In this document: positions 46,501-58,300 of the stretch, piece by piece
Position numbering within the stretch: the stretch's first letter is position 1
Layout of the letters: each line of letters starts with the position of its first letter
Assembly (NCBI GenBank): GCA_965153455.1
Contig: OZ234493.1
Coordinates: 2,480,001-2,544,000 of the forward strand
Length of the DNA stretch: 64,000 bases
Origin: Sphagnum compactum
Lineage: Eukaryota > Bryophyta > Sphagnopsida > Sphagnales
Direction of reading: 5' to 3'
Position numbers and translations under genes: made by a program
The notes under the pieces: model-generated
What the model was told of the DNA's origin: nothing
The model's input: the letters and a program-made list of their open reading frames with translations, nothing else
Database searches by the model: none

Positions 46501-47877
46501 ATTTTGTCTGATGCACGATTAGCCACATACACTCCTGGCATTCACAGCCCACAACTACAGTTCATGAATTCTCTGAGCTCTTTAAGGGCTGGGGGATCTC
46601 CATCAAGCCTAAAAGGCTAAAATTCCATCTTTCCTGGCATCTTTGCTGTGTACAATATCTGAATACAAATGGTTGAGGCTGTTCATTTCTTGAACTATCA
46701 GCAAAAAATGTAATGTAAAGAACCCCAAGTTTTTCTGCTCCGTACCAAGAGGTCACTTTTCCCATGCAATTTCACATGATCCCCAACAGTCTGGTCTCTT
46801 AAGATTACTCTTTTTTAGAAATGGGCTGGAATAGTGATTCTTTAAGTAGGAGAAGGATTCCAAAATCTGAACCATGCACAATTCCATCCACCTGTAATTG
46901 CACCAAACATTTGGATTTTGTGTCATTGAAAGTGTTGATTCCAGTTGAGCTGTTACCTGTAGTGGTGCGAGAGTCTGCTCCAAGAATAACACCCTCATCA
47001 TATTCCACTGCCAGAATAGTTGTCTACACAACATATCCAGCTTCAAAAAGTTAAATCTCATATCTATTCTCCTTCAAATTCAACAATCTTCTCAATTGGC
47101 ACATTGCCAGGGAAATTGAAGAAAACAAGAGGAGATATTTGAATTGCAGACCAAAGCAGGTGAAACCCTGACATGACCCTCCTCATCAGCAAAGCTCCAT
47201 GTGAACTGATGGAGTTTACATGGATTTATGCAAATCCACTTTAGGTAGACTGCAGTCTCAACCCTTGAGCCATCCAAACACAAGTCGTAATCAGGTGTAG
47301 GATAGGACAAGACAAATTTCCAGTTTTAGCTGGAGGGTCTCCTGGGAGAAAATGGGGAGGGATGGCGATTCCGTTGGGGTTACAACCTATCTTCAGACTT
47401 AGAAAGCAGAGAAAGAAGAAGAAAAACAGAAGTAGAACAAGGCTTCTTCGGCAAAAGTGTGCCTCAGTGTTCTACAAACCCTTAAGAGCGACTAGCTAAC
47501 TATGAGAAGGGGAAAATCTCTAACAGCACGCGAACACATAACTTATAACCTCCCACATAGTCTGTAACCTCCATGGTGAAGCTCCTAGGTTTGCCACAAT
47601 GTGAATGGGCTACTTGTCACTGCAATCCATCAGAGGCAGGTGCAACTATATGGCCAATACCTCTACCATACCAGCTTGCGCGATTTGAAAGCCCAAAAAC
47701 ACTTGCAAGGTGGCAATGAAACGATCCCCAACCATGCTATTACCTTACCTTGCCTTGCTGCTCAGAAAAGAAAAACCAACCATCCTGGGAGAGGTGAAAA
47801 AAAACTCTGCTTTACATAGAGAAACATACCCCCATGCTATGAGCAGCAGACATCCATCCTCCTGCCATGGGCTCCAT
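43554..47877 (-). CDS. PBA1: 20S proteasome subunit beta1 (PBA1/PSMB6 type)
   Basis: This is the caspase-like catalytic beta1 subunit of the 20S proteasome core, which degrades proteins in cytosol and nucleus. Nine exons on - join in frame: 47877-47830, 47023-46957, 46534-46458, 46137-46082, 45873-45801, 45552-45441, 45134-45061, 44685-44611 and 43652-43554, giving 226 residues. Exon 1 encodes a 16-residue propeptide ending HSMG. Exon 2 starts exactly with the catalytic Thr ([20 protein letters not shown]). Counting from it, Asp17 and Lys33 (RASDK) are present, as is the SGSSYLYG loop near residue 129. Other family landmarks are [34 protein letters not shown] and [16 protein letters not shown]. 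The protein ends [13 protein letters not shown]. All active-site residues are intact, so the gene looks functional. Confidence 0.96.
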
Positions 47878-48160
47878 GAATCTAGAGAGACAAAGACGCC
47901 AGAAGAAACGTGCTAGAAGCGCGGCGACCCTCAATTCTCATCTCCTGCAGCTGAGAAAGTGAACAGCCCGGACTAGAAAATTCGAGTTTCCTGAAGATCA
48001 TCAGAAATCTACATCCAAAACACTAACCCTAAAGCTTGGAGGGCTCTTTGGTTGAGCATCTTAGGGTTTCTACTTTTTACCCTCATTGTAGTCCTTTCTT
48101 GCTTCAATCCACAAGCTTTCAGTCTTGGGTGAACTAGCACCTACGTTGGTACCATGATAA
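47878..48160 (-). promoter_or_regulatory. Leader/promoter region of the proteasome beta1 gene
   Basis: Upstream of the start codon lie telo-box-like CTAACCCTAAAG (48022-48033) and CTTAGGGTTTC (48060-48070) in opposite orientations, as upstream of the LLG gene. No TATA box could be placed with confidence. Confidence 0.4.
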
Positions 48161-51100
48161 AAATCCCAAAATTCATTTAAATTATTTCAAAATATTACAA
48201 ATATCCCATGCTTACACTAAATCTGGGTCACTTAGTTAAAATCTAACATTTTTTGGGCTTAATATGGCCACTAAAAGGCCTCACTCAAAAACGTGAAGGT
48301 ACCAACATGGGTGCTGGCTTTTACCAAATTTTTTGGTTGCTTTAAATTTCGCAGTATCGAAATGGATTCAGCAACAAACTGTTGAATAATTAATTAAATC
48401 TCAAATCTTAACTTCAGCAGTTGGTTTTCTTAATTCTGAAAAATCTGTCAGATAATGTTAATAAAAAATAATGAACATGACTTTGTTGTCTTTGTGGGAT
48501 AGTCTACATGTGTTTAGACAATTCCTAAATTCAAAGATTGGTAGGTTTGAAAGTCAAACTTGACAATCGAATATTTTAAAATTTAATTTTATGATAATTA
48601 TTAAAAATTTGGCACAAATAATAAATAGAAATTAAAAAAATTGACAAAATAAAAAAATATTAATTTATGTCAAAACAGTTCGTGTATTATGATAATCATG
48701 TTAATTATATCATCTGAAAACTGAAAACTGAAGCAGGTGTCTAAGTTCAAATTTAACATTTGCACAGTGAAATATATTAAAATAATGAAACCTTGGTAAA
48801 CTTTATTAAACAAAACACCCAACATAAGGGGAAAAGAAGAACAAAGAAAAAGGACCCAAGTTTGAATCATAAATGCAAAAACCTAAAGGGGCAAATGAAG
48901 AAATTATGTTCCAAAAAAGACAAGGAAAGAAACCTAAAAAATTAATAAACCTAGAATAATTCTCATTTGCAATGATGACCCATGTCAAAATAGAAGTAGC
49001 TTGTGTTCTTTACAAGGCTATCGACATTTTCTACCTATAAAAACATGTAGAATTGCTAGAGGAAAGTCATCAATGCCTTTTGTTGATCATGCCATGTTAG
49101 CACATTGGTGAAAAAAATCATTTACTTGTTGGTGTAAGCACTCAAAAAAATCTATAACAAGGAGAAGAAATGTGTTTGTTGGGTGTTAATCATGGTAAAG
49201 TCCTTTTTTGCTTGAGTCCCCATTGTTGCAACCACTCCATGACATGAAGTAGTTCGAAAAACCAAATCTATTCAAATGAGATTGGTGATGACTGATGATC
49301 ACGTTAGCAAGGTGCGAATGCCATCAATTGATAACACGATGTCAACCCATTGTTGAAAAATTGAAGGGAAGGTGGTGGAAGGACATGGATTTATTCACGT
49401 TGCATTTTTCACAATGGAGGCAAAAACATTTTGAATCACATTGTGGGATCTAGTTCATTCCGCACCATGGGAGCAACAAAGAAGGTGAGTCCCTATAGGA
49501 TCTCAAGGTTGGTCATAAATGCAATGAGTCACCTTGAGAGTTAAAGGATGGGGGAGGCCAAACTTGGTGCATAATGCAAATAAGCAAATATTGGAGGTTA
49601 GATAGAAAGGTGGAATGATTAGGCAGGCAAATAACCAAGCACAAGACTTCAAACATGCACATTACAAATCAAAAGGCATGTTAGAGATGATGCTAGAGAA
49701 AGAATGGTTGTATAATTTATTTAAAATGTTTTTTTGAAGCCGATCTAATCCCCTTTCAACAAACTGCATGAAAAGGGGAACACGTGTCACTACATCTGGG
49801 GGAAGGAGCTTTCCCACCAACTTCAAATGGACTTGGAAGGGAAGTGGGTCGGAATTACTAGCACCTATCACCTCCAATAAGAACAAGTGATGATTTGATA
49901 AGAATTTGGCATGGATAATACATGTAATAAATGCCCAATTTCCAAAATAGGCCATTGGTGCAATGAAATCTATGGAAATGAAGCCAATCCTACCATGAGA
50001 ATGGGGAGAGAAACTTATCGATGCACTAAAGGGGTTTGTAAGCAATCTTAAAAGCCCGGGCCCAGTAGTTTCCCAAAAACTTGCTTAAGGGCTGAATTAA
50101 AGAAGGCAAACTAACATTGAAAGATTAATAAGGAAAGAATCATCCTTGTACTTACTTCATTCCTTTATTAATAACTTTTTGTTATCTTTATAATTATTTC
50201 ACCCTTTCCTCACACATCAACATGGATATGAAAAGGCAAATTAACATGTGCCTTTTCATCTCCATGATATTTTATATTAAATGAAATTAAATTTGGCATT
50301 GATTAAATAATGATGAATGATTAACAATCATATGGGAACATAATAAGAAGGAAATTGTCACTGGTAGTGCATAACAACATGAAGCTCGCATTATTATTTA
50401 AAAAAGATTGTTAACCCAAATTTGAAACTAATCAAATCTTTTCAAAATTCATAAGAATAATATTATTTGTGAAATCTCACTTCCATAAAAAAATTCAAAT
50501 GTTGCAAAACAATGTTTACATTTTCAATTTTTGGAGACGTTAATGTGTTTTCACTTGGATTAGTATGTATGAGTCTTGAAGTAGTGTAAGATGGATCTTT
50601 ATAAGATGTTATGCATGATTGGGATTTAAGTTGAATGTAAGCAATCTTTAACCATTATTTAATGGTCTTCAACCTTTGAATTAAGTTATAAATTTTTAAA
50701 TATTGAAATCAATCAGAAAATGAGTATTGAACCCTTGGACTTGCAATGCACAATATCATGCTCACTATTATTTAATTAAACAACATTTTTGAAACTAGTA
50801 TAGTGAACAACAATTATTTACATAAATTTGCGTTTGGACTTCCAGGTGAAAGCACACTACGAATGACTCAAAATTGTTGTTAGAAATTGATTTTTTTGCA
50901 ATTAAAGTTTTTAATAATGTATGGACACCAGATCTTGGATTTTTTTGGTTTGTTTTAAACATATTTGATTAATTTTAAACTTAAGCTAATCAATTATAAA
51001 AAAAAATTGAAAAATTGAACATATGAAATATATTTTCAATAGAATAACACTTGTCACAAAGTATGACAATATATATATATATACTTCAAAACTAGGGTTG

Positions 51101-52392
51101 TGGGTGGATTTTTTGGGTGACTTTTGTTGTGGTGAATAACGTTGATATACATCAAATGAATCTAGGACTATTTAGGAGGTTAAAAATTTTGGTTGAATTT
51201 TTTTTTAAATGTGTTTTTTTACACTTGTTAAATAACAAAAGCATAATAATCTTTTTAAACAAAAAACCATTATCACATGGAAAAGAAGGAAGTTTTATAA
51301 GTGAATATTGCATTATTTAATTATTTTTTTTTGTGTAAGTATGTTTCATGAATCACAAACATGAGATCCTATGGCCGTTGAAAAATTTAAGAAAAAAATG
51401 TATATAGTGTACATTGATTTTATTCAATTTTTTTCATCTAACAATTGGATCAAAATGAACTTTAACTCAAAATGAATTTTGGGTTTCAAAATGTTGTTAT
51501 GCACATTCTAAAACTTTTTGTTTATGATTAAGATTGTCAAATAATGTCATCAAAATTTTGACTTCTTGCATAATATGATATTTGTTGTACATCACCTTTT
51601 TGAACAAAGGTGGACCATCCATAATGTGCTTTCATCCTTGGTTTGTGATGTTTTGGTTAAATCCCTTAGTCCTCTAAGTCTTTAAATCCTAAATTCTAAA
51701 ATATAGATATATCAAGTCTTAAGATGTGAGGGTCAATGTCCCCAAACAAGTAATCTTGATCAGTTTGCAATACCTTTTTTAATATATACATGTCCTAAGG
51801 TTTGATTGTAAGACACATTTTCATCATTGTTAAAAAGATTTCCGAAAATAATATAATTAATTGTGGAATCTACCAAGGTAGTAAGGTGGTTCAAAGTCCA
51901 AACCTTGGGGGGGGGGCAGATGTGACCCATTCTGTACTAGAATTGGCTCAGTCCAATTCTATCATTAAGCTCGTCACCAGGGCTTAGTTTAATTCTGTTA
52001 AATATAAGATGAACTGAACTTTGCAACTGTTTCTGCCAGCAGAATTGCGCAACATAGCAAGGACCTCAAATCACGTGACCAATTTTGCAAATAGAAGTTC
52101 TGGCCCAGTCTAATTCTGCCAAATAAAATGACCTGAATTTGTGCAAAATAGGTATCATGATAAGAATTCTTGGCCACAATTTAACTGTATACCAGTATTG
52201 CAGCAGCCATATGACAATGCTTTTTCCCAGAGGATGGCAACCGAGGAGGAAAAAACTCACATGAATGCTTAATCATTGATTCTTTTGCATACAAATTACA
52301 ATTACCTATGCAGGATTTGTGCTGCTCCAAATGAATGATTCAACTTTGTACTTGTGAAAATTCTTGTGAAATTCAAGTTATTGATTGATCGA
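48161..52392. other. AT-rich intergenic DNA with repeat debris
   Basis: No gene is supported. It holds copy B of a dispersed repeat (48785-48930), a (TA)n run at 51068-51082 and a G-run at 51906-51916. A minus-strand frame of 127 codons at 49662-50045 has no recognisable domain and probably belongs to the repeat. Confidence 0.5.
48785..48930. repeat. Dispersed repeat, copy B
   Basis: This is similar to 30898-31050 along most of its length, with shared TTTATTAAACAAAACACC-like and AGGACCCAAGT words. It is unclassified, and the similarity seems to fade beyond about 150 bases. Confidence 0.6.
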
Positions 52393-55300
52393 TCATTTGG
52401 ACCAAGCTAAAGTAGCGAGCGGTAGGCCCGACGAACCAAAAGCCGTTGGTGTTGAGACAACCTCGGGAAAGAATGCGTACATGAGCCTTCGGGAAAATGT
52501 TTCGTTCGGAGATGGGAGCATTCTAGGCACACAAGCCGGCATGTTAACACGCGTCGTTTGACCCCCAATTGTGGCTTCCAAGTACTTGGAGCCTCGACGT
52601 AGCTGTATGTGTTCATCGCCCTTTTCGCCAATCACCACAGCGATGATGGTACCGTCTGCATGCAATATCATAGTCTCATAAATTACCAACTGCAATGTTT
52701 AAAAGACAGATAGCACCAGAAGTAAGTTATTATGCATTCCATTAAGTTATCATGATGCCGAGTGTCAAATGCAATATATGAGAATCATGTTTAAATTGTG
52801 ATCAGTCTGCTGGGCCGGCGGCTCCAAAAGCAATATAGACAAATGATTGGGTATGATTACTTATTGTTCAAACCTCGCAAACAAGTAGCTCACAAGATTG
52901 ACCAGCAGACAATTCCATTAGCTCGTGAAGAAGTTGATGGAACAGACATGCATGTTTAAGTTACTTGGACTGATACTTGGAAAATCTACAACCGTGAACG
53001 GAGGAGAAACCAGGAGGAAAGATGAAAGCTTATTCAGGTCCGCTTCAACACATAACAGTTACCTGTGTCTCCATACACTACGTCGGATTTCGATTTCCAC
53101 CCTCTCATAAAGTACATTACAACAGGTTTCAAATACGTGATGAAGGGAGCATCCGGCACTGGAATGAGCTTGATCATCATTGCTAATGGCATGCTGCACC
53201 CAAGTTATATATACCACGAATGCCTGTGGTCAACAATCAGTAAATTTCCATGACTTTGCAATCACCATGGTGTAAATCTAGAAGTAGTATGGTGGGTAGT
53301 AGGCGAACCTGAAGAAACCCAGGAAAATGGATACAAGCCACATCTTCCAATCTAACCCTACTGTGGAAGCAAAGTCCCCTGCAAATTCCACGATGAGTGC
53401 CTGCAACCCATGGCGTACAGTCACTACATTTCTTCAAAATATTATCTTGGTTCATCTAGAACCAATCAGTGTTTTATTAAGGAATTCTTGTCTGTAGCCA
53501 AAGTGGCTATCGAATACAGGAAGATGTAAAAGAAGTGAGGGTTATCCCAGGGAAATCAAATAAAAATCTTCAATCATCCTTCTATATCTTTTGCTACACA
53601 ATGAGAACCAAATATATGAATGTGGCGGTTTTCCTTTTTTTCTCCTCGCTTTTGGCAACTAAAAACCTCCAAAATGACTTCTTTTCGGAATTTTTAATTT
53701 TTAATTTTCTCTTTTCGGCGAAAGTTCGCCAGTGTAAAAAAAGGCTGGAACCAATGTCTGGTTGCAAGCACCGGTCAGATAATCATATTTACGAAACTTG
53801 GTTACAGGGCTTAAATCTCATTTTAGCAGATCAGGAGTGGGGAGTATATCTGGACAACGATACGAAAGATAACTCTTGCAAAATTCAATTTTAAAGATAT
53901 CATCATTGATGTTACGTTGATCAAATATTAATTAGTCGGGGGTTCCTTTCAATTACAATTGTTTTTATGCCAATCAAAAAAAGACTCTGAAACTTTTAAG
54001 ACTCCCCAATGTAGAAATGTTTTCTTCAAATATAGAAACAGATAAGTCTAAATATTGGCTCACGTATATAGGTTCAAAGAGGACAACACTGGGCAAAGCA
54101 TATAAGAGAAAGTGAGTCGCCATTAAGAACATGTTGGTGATCATGTTGGGAACCCAATAGGAACTAGATGGAAACACAGTGAAAACTTGATGGGAACACA
54201 TTGAGAACAAAAAAATCTCAAAAATTCACAATGCCCGACCCTCCTCTCTTGAAAAGAAACTAGTTGTGTTTGCCCCATACATGCTTTTTAGAACTTAAAA
54301 TTATACATGCATGTCTACTATCTTAGGGCAATAATAAATTTTTATAACATAAAACTGCAATAACAATACAAAAAAAAAATCAATTAAAATTAATTTTATT
54401 ATGATTTTTGTTATTAAATCTTCATCAAAACCTTATTGAAGTTTTTAATATAACATCAAATTAATTTAAAAAATTATATCTCAAAACGAATTTTATATTA
54501 TAACTGTAATTTATTTTAAAATTGACATGCTTTTATTTTAATCAATTTTTGTATAATCTTTCAAATAAAAAATTTAAAAATCTCATTTTAATAAGATTTA
54601 GAAGAATTGAAGCTAATTATTTGTATGTTTATCAAAAAAAATTCATTTTAAAAACTAGTCATAGGAATTGTTTTTCATATTTCATAGTGATATGAAACCT
54701 CGTGATACAACAAGGCAAGTGACAACCCCAAAAAAAAATGATATAAAGGCATAATTAAATCAATTACCCCATATTTTGAGAAGTTCTAAACCCAACAAGT
54801 AGATGAGTAGAGTTCAAAACAACCCATCAATCGGATGGGTGCACCCAAAATCTACACATGCGCATCCATTAGCTTGGGGCAATAAGAAAACTAGGTCTAT
54901 TGGGTGCATGCTGCAATTCCTAATTGGCTGCACAAAATTTATATTCCCAATTGTGTTGATCACCTATAAATTGTATTCCTCAAATTGGCTGTCACTATTT
55001 TTGGCCTGGACTAATAGCCCTTCCTAAAAACGCCCTAGCTATTAATTCTTGTCTACTAAAACCTCAACTTGTGGTGGCCCTCTTTGACAAACCGAAGGAT
55101 AAGCCCAGTGAAGGGAATAGTAGCTGCTATATAAAGGCAAATTAATACCTATCGATTAGGAATTTCTATTTGTTGCTGTGTGGAAAGTGTGTGCACTTTT
55201 GCTGGGTGGATATAGACTGCAAACGTCTCATACATAACATGTAGATTTCCAATCTATGCTATATCTTGTCAGTTAGTTACTGGGACAGGGACAAAAAATT

Positions 55301-58300
55301 TCATCTTGTATTGGAGAATCAGGATTTGTATATCATTGGGCAATGCTGTGCTAGGGAGGTAAGACTTCTAACCTGTACAACAACAGTGAAGGTAATGACA
55401 GCAAGAAAGAGAGAATTGCCGAGCAAGCCCGTCAAGACATTCAGATCATCAGGCTTCCTTGAATTTATTTCATTGAAGACCTGCTCTAATGTCATGTGCC
55501 AATGGCTGGGATAAGTCTTTGCGGTTGCAATAATCCTCAAATAAAAATTTTACACAACTCCAGAATTGGTTAGGAGCACATCTGAATATGATATTTCAAG
55601 CATGCACAAGCTCACTATCAAAGATTATGTCAAGTGGTGAAAAGGACCTGGCAGAAGACAAAAACATTGAAAATAACAGTACCGAGCGTCAAATCGCGAT
55701 TGGTTGTCACTCCATCTGCTGTCAACTATGACATGATCATGCCCCTTTTCTCAGTACAAAAACCTTTGGAATCAAGTGAAATATTTCCCATCTTAAATAC
55801 CCGGTCATTTCACAAACCGAAATTTTCCATGAATTACATGTGTGGATCTCTACATGCCATGTGTATAGACGTACACAGAAACGTACCGTTGTATCATGAA
55901 GGCCAAGAATAACGAAGCCTTTGAAATGCAGCACAAGCAACAGAGCCAATTGGTAACAAGCCTGCAGGCAACATTAATCATTCTTCTCATTTTGCAACAG
56001 GGGGCATTCTTCTGTGTCCAATTAGAGAATGTAAATCATTTTCGTAGAAAAATTTCCCCTTGTGACTTACACTTAAAAAAGGGAAGTGTGCTGGGAATGT
56101 CAGGGAATTGGTGGTTTCTGGTCAGAGAACAAGGTTTGACACAGGCCTTCGCCAACAAGAAAGGTTTCCCTCATAGCTAATAACATATTTCTTGAGCTGG
56201 ATAGCCTACATAAATGCAATGGAAGGATATATATTGAAAAATTGACCGCATATTGTGGGGTTTTCTACATGGAGAATAGTGGGAACTTGAAAGCAAGCAA
56301 GAATAATGAATTATTTGAGCCGGGCTTCTTGCTTATGATGGATGTTCACATCGACTTATTCAATCTTCTCTGATGAACTTATAAAGAAGGGAAGGGCCTG
56401 GCATTCGCCATCAATATTGGCATTACGACAAGAACCTCAAGCTATAGTGGAGCATATGCATAAACCAAAAACGCACCTGACCAGCAATGTTGCGCCACAT
56501 AACGTTTGTAATCAACGGCTCCCTATAGACGACCCGCCATGACACGATACCCAAACTCAATCAAGAAATAGTTCCTTTAACCAGCAGCGTTTCAGGATTC
56601 TTCAAGTTACATTGTCACCGCCTAGCAATTAATCGCCTTAATTCACCCTACCCGAGATGTCAAATCGTTTGGACGAACACAACTCTTGATCATGATTTGG
56701 AACTAAAGGACTTTCTTGTCGATAATTAGTTTTGAGACTTAGGGACCTTACTTTCCTCCAATGGGTGGTCTTTGCATGAGAGATTCTGTGGGTGCTTCTG
56801 TGGCCAATGCAAGAGCGCCCATTGTATCCATTATTAGATTGACCCAGAGCAACTGTATCATCAGACATCCAATCAGGCCTTCCCAGATAGTGAGTAATCG
56901 AACGATGGAGGCGACAATTGTGTCAAGGCAAGCAACCATTGCCCTGGAACCCGACTAAGTGTAAACCAGATGCATAAGAAACTTACAGTGCCTAATGCCT
57001 AGGCAATTTTGTCGGTGAGAATGGGATTGAACAGACCTGAACAGCTGTTAGAGGAGCATAACCGCTGGAAACAGCAGTAATGAAGTTGAGACTAAGTGCC
57101 ACTGCATTCACTGTTGTTTGAAATTGTATAAATTTTTGGATGTTACAGTACACAGCTCTTCCCCACCTTACGACCTGCAACAGACCAAGTGATAACTACA
57201 TTTTGTATGATGCAGGGTAATTCAATGCTGCAAAAGTTTGATATAGCTTCTATGAATGAGGTTTCTCAGAGCTCTAAATGTCGAATACAATCTGACTGCG
57301 TTCAAGCTGGGGTGGTTAATCCTGCATAAAATATAAGAAAAAAAAATTGTTTCCTAAACTCTGGCGTCCCATATCCTACGTACCTTGACAATAGAGGAAA
57401 AGTTGTCATCCAATATTATAATATCTGAGCTTTCCTTTGCCACCTCAGTGCCCGCAATTCCCATTGCCAGTCCAATTGAAGCCTATGTTTGACACATATA
57501 CACTCACGCATGTCAAACAATTTGAGCACATTAGAAATTGAGAGGGTCTCTAGAGCAATATGTCTTTTCCATGGGGCACATACACGTACTTCATGGAGAG
57601 CTGGGGCATCATTGGTTCCATCACCTGTTACACCCACAATCTCACCCATCTCCAACAGTCGCTTCACGAGTGTGTGCTTATCCATTGGAGAAGAGCGTGC
57701 CATCACCTATACCACAACTTTAAGAGAACTTTCATGGACACTCCATTGTACTGTATCCTTTGATAATTAGCAGATGATAGGCGCCTCACAACTCTTTTAA
57801 CATCAGCATCAACATTACAAAAAGGCCTGTATTCTCTACTCGATTTGCACTATCGTGTGCAATACACATGGGCAAGAGAGTGTGACGCTCAAAAGAGGAG
57901 TGCAGAGGTGAAGTTGTACATCAATCGAGGGGATGACTTTGTATTGTTGCACGACAGTCATAGCCCGAAATTCTTTCCCTTCGATAGCACTTCCACCTTC
58001 AGTCAGTATGCCACATTCCGCTGCAATAGCTTTTGCAGTTTGTATGTTGTCTCCGGTCACCATCCGCACCTGCACAGGGATAACTTTGGACCACACAAAC
58101 TTTGAGCACGCATACACATGTTGACATTACCATCTGCATGGTGCTGATTTCCTTTCACTTAGGCTGGGACGGGTATATAAGACGTCTCTAATATATGTAG
58201 TAGCTCTTCACTTGCACAATGTAGTCCTAACTTAGCATACAGAAATTGACAGTGAGTGTGTATATACTTTAATGCCTGCTTGTTGACACCTTGCAACAGC

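Noticed and set aside
53535-53894. 119-codon frame inside a calcium-pump intron
   Set aside because: No recognised domain, wrong strand for the gene, and AT-rich chance composition.
57920-57938. Earlier splice donor at 57937 for the MVTGDN exon
   Set aside because: Using the donor after 57920 restores the expected 15-residue spacing to [10 protein letters not shown] and the IPSID words that match IPKIQ-like residues of related pumps.
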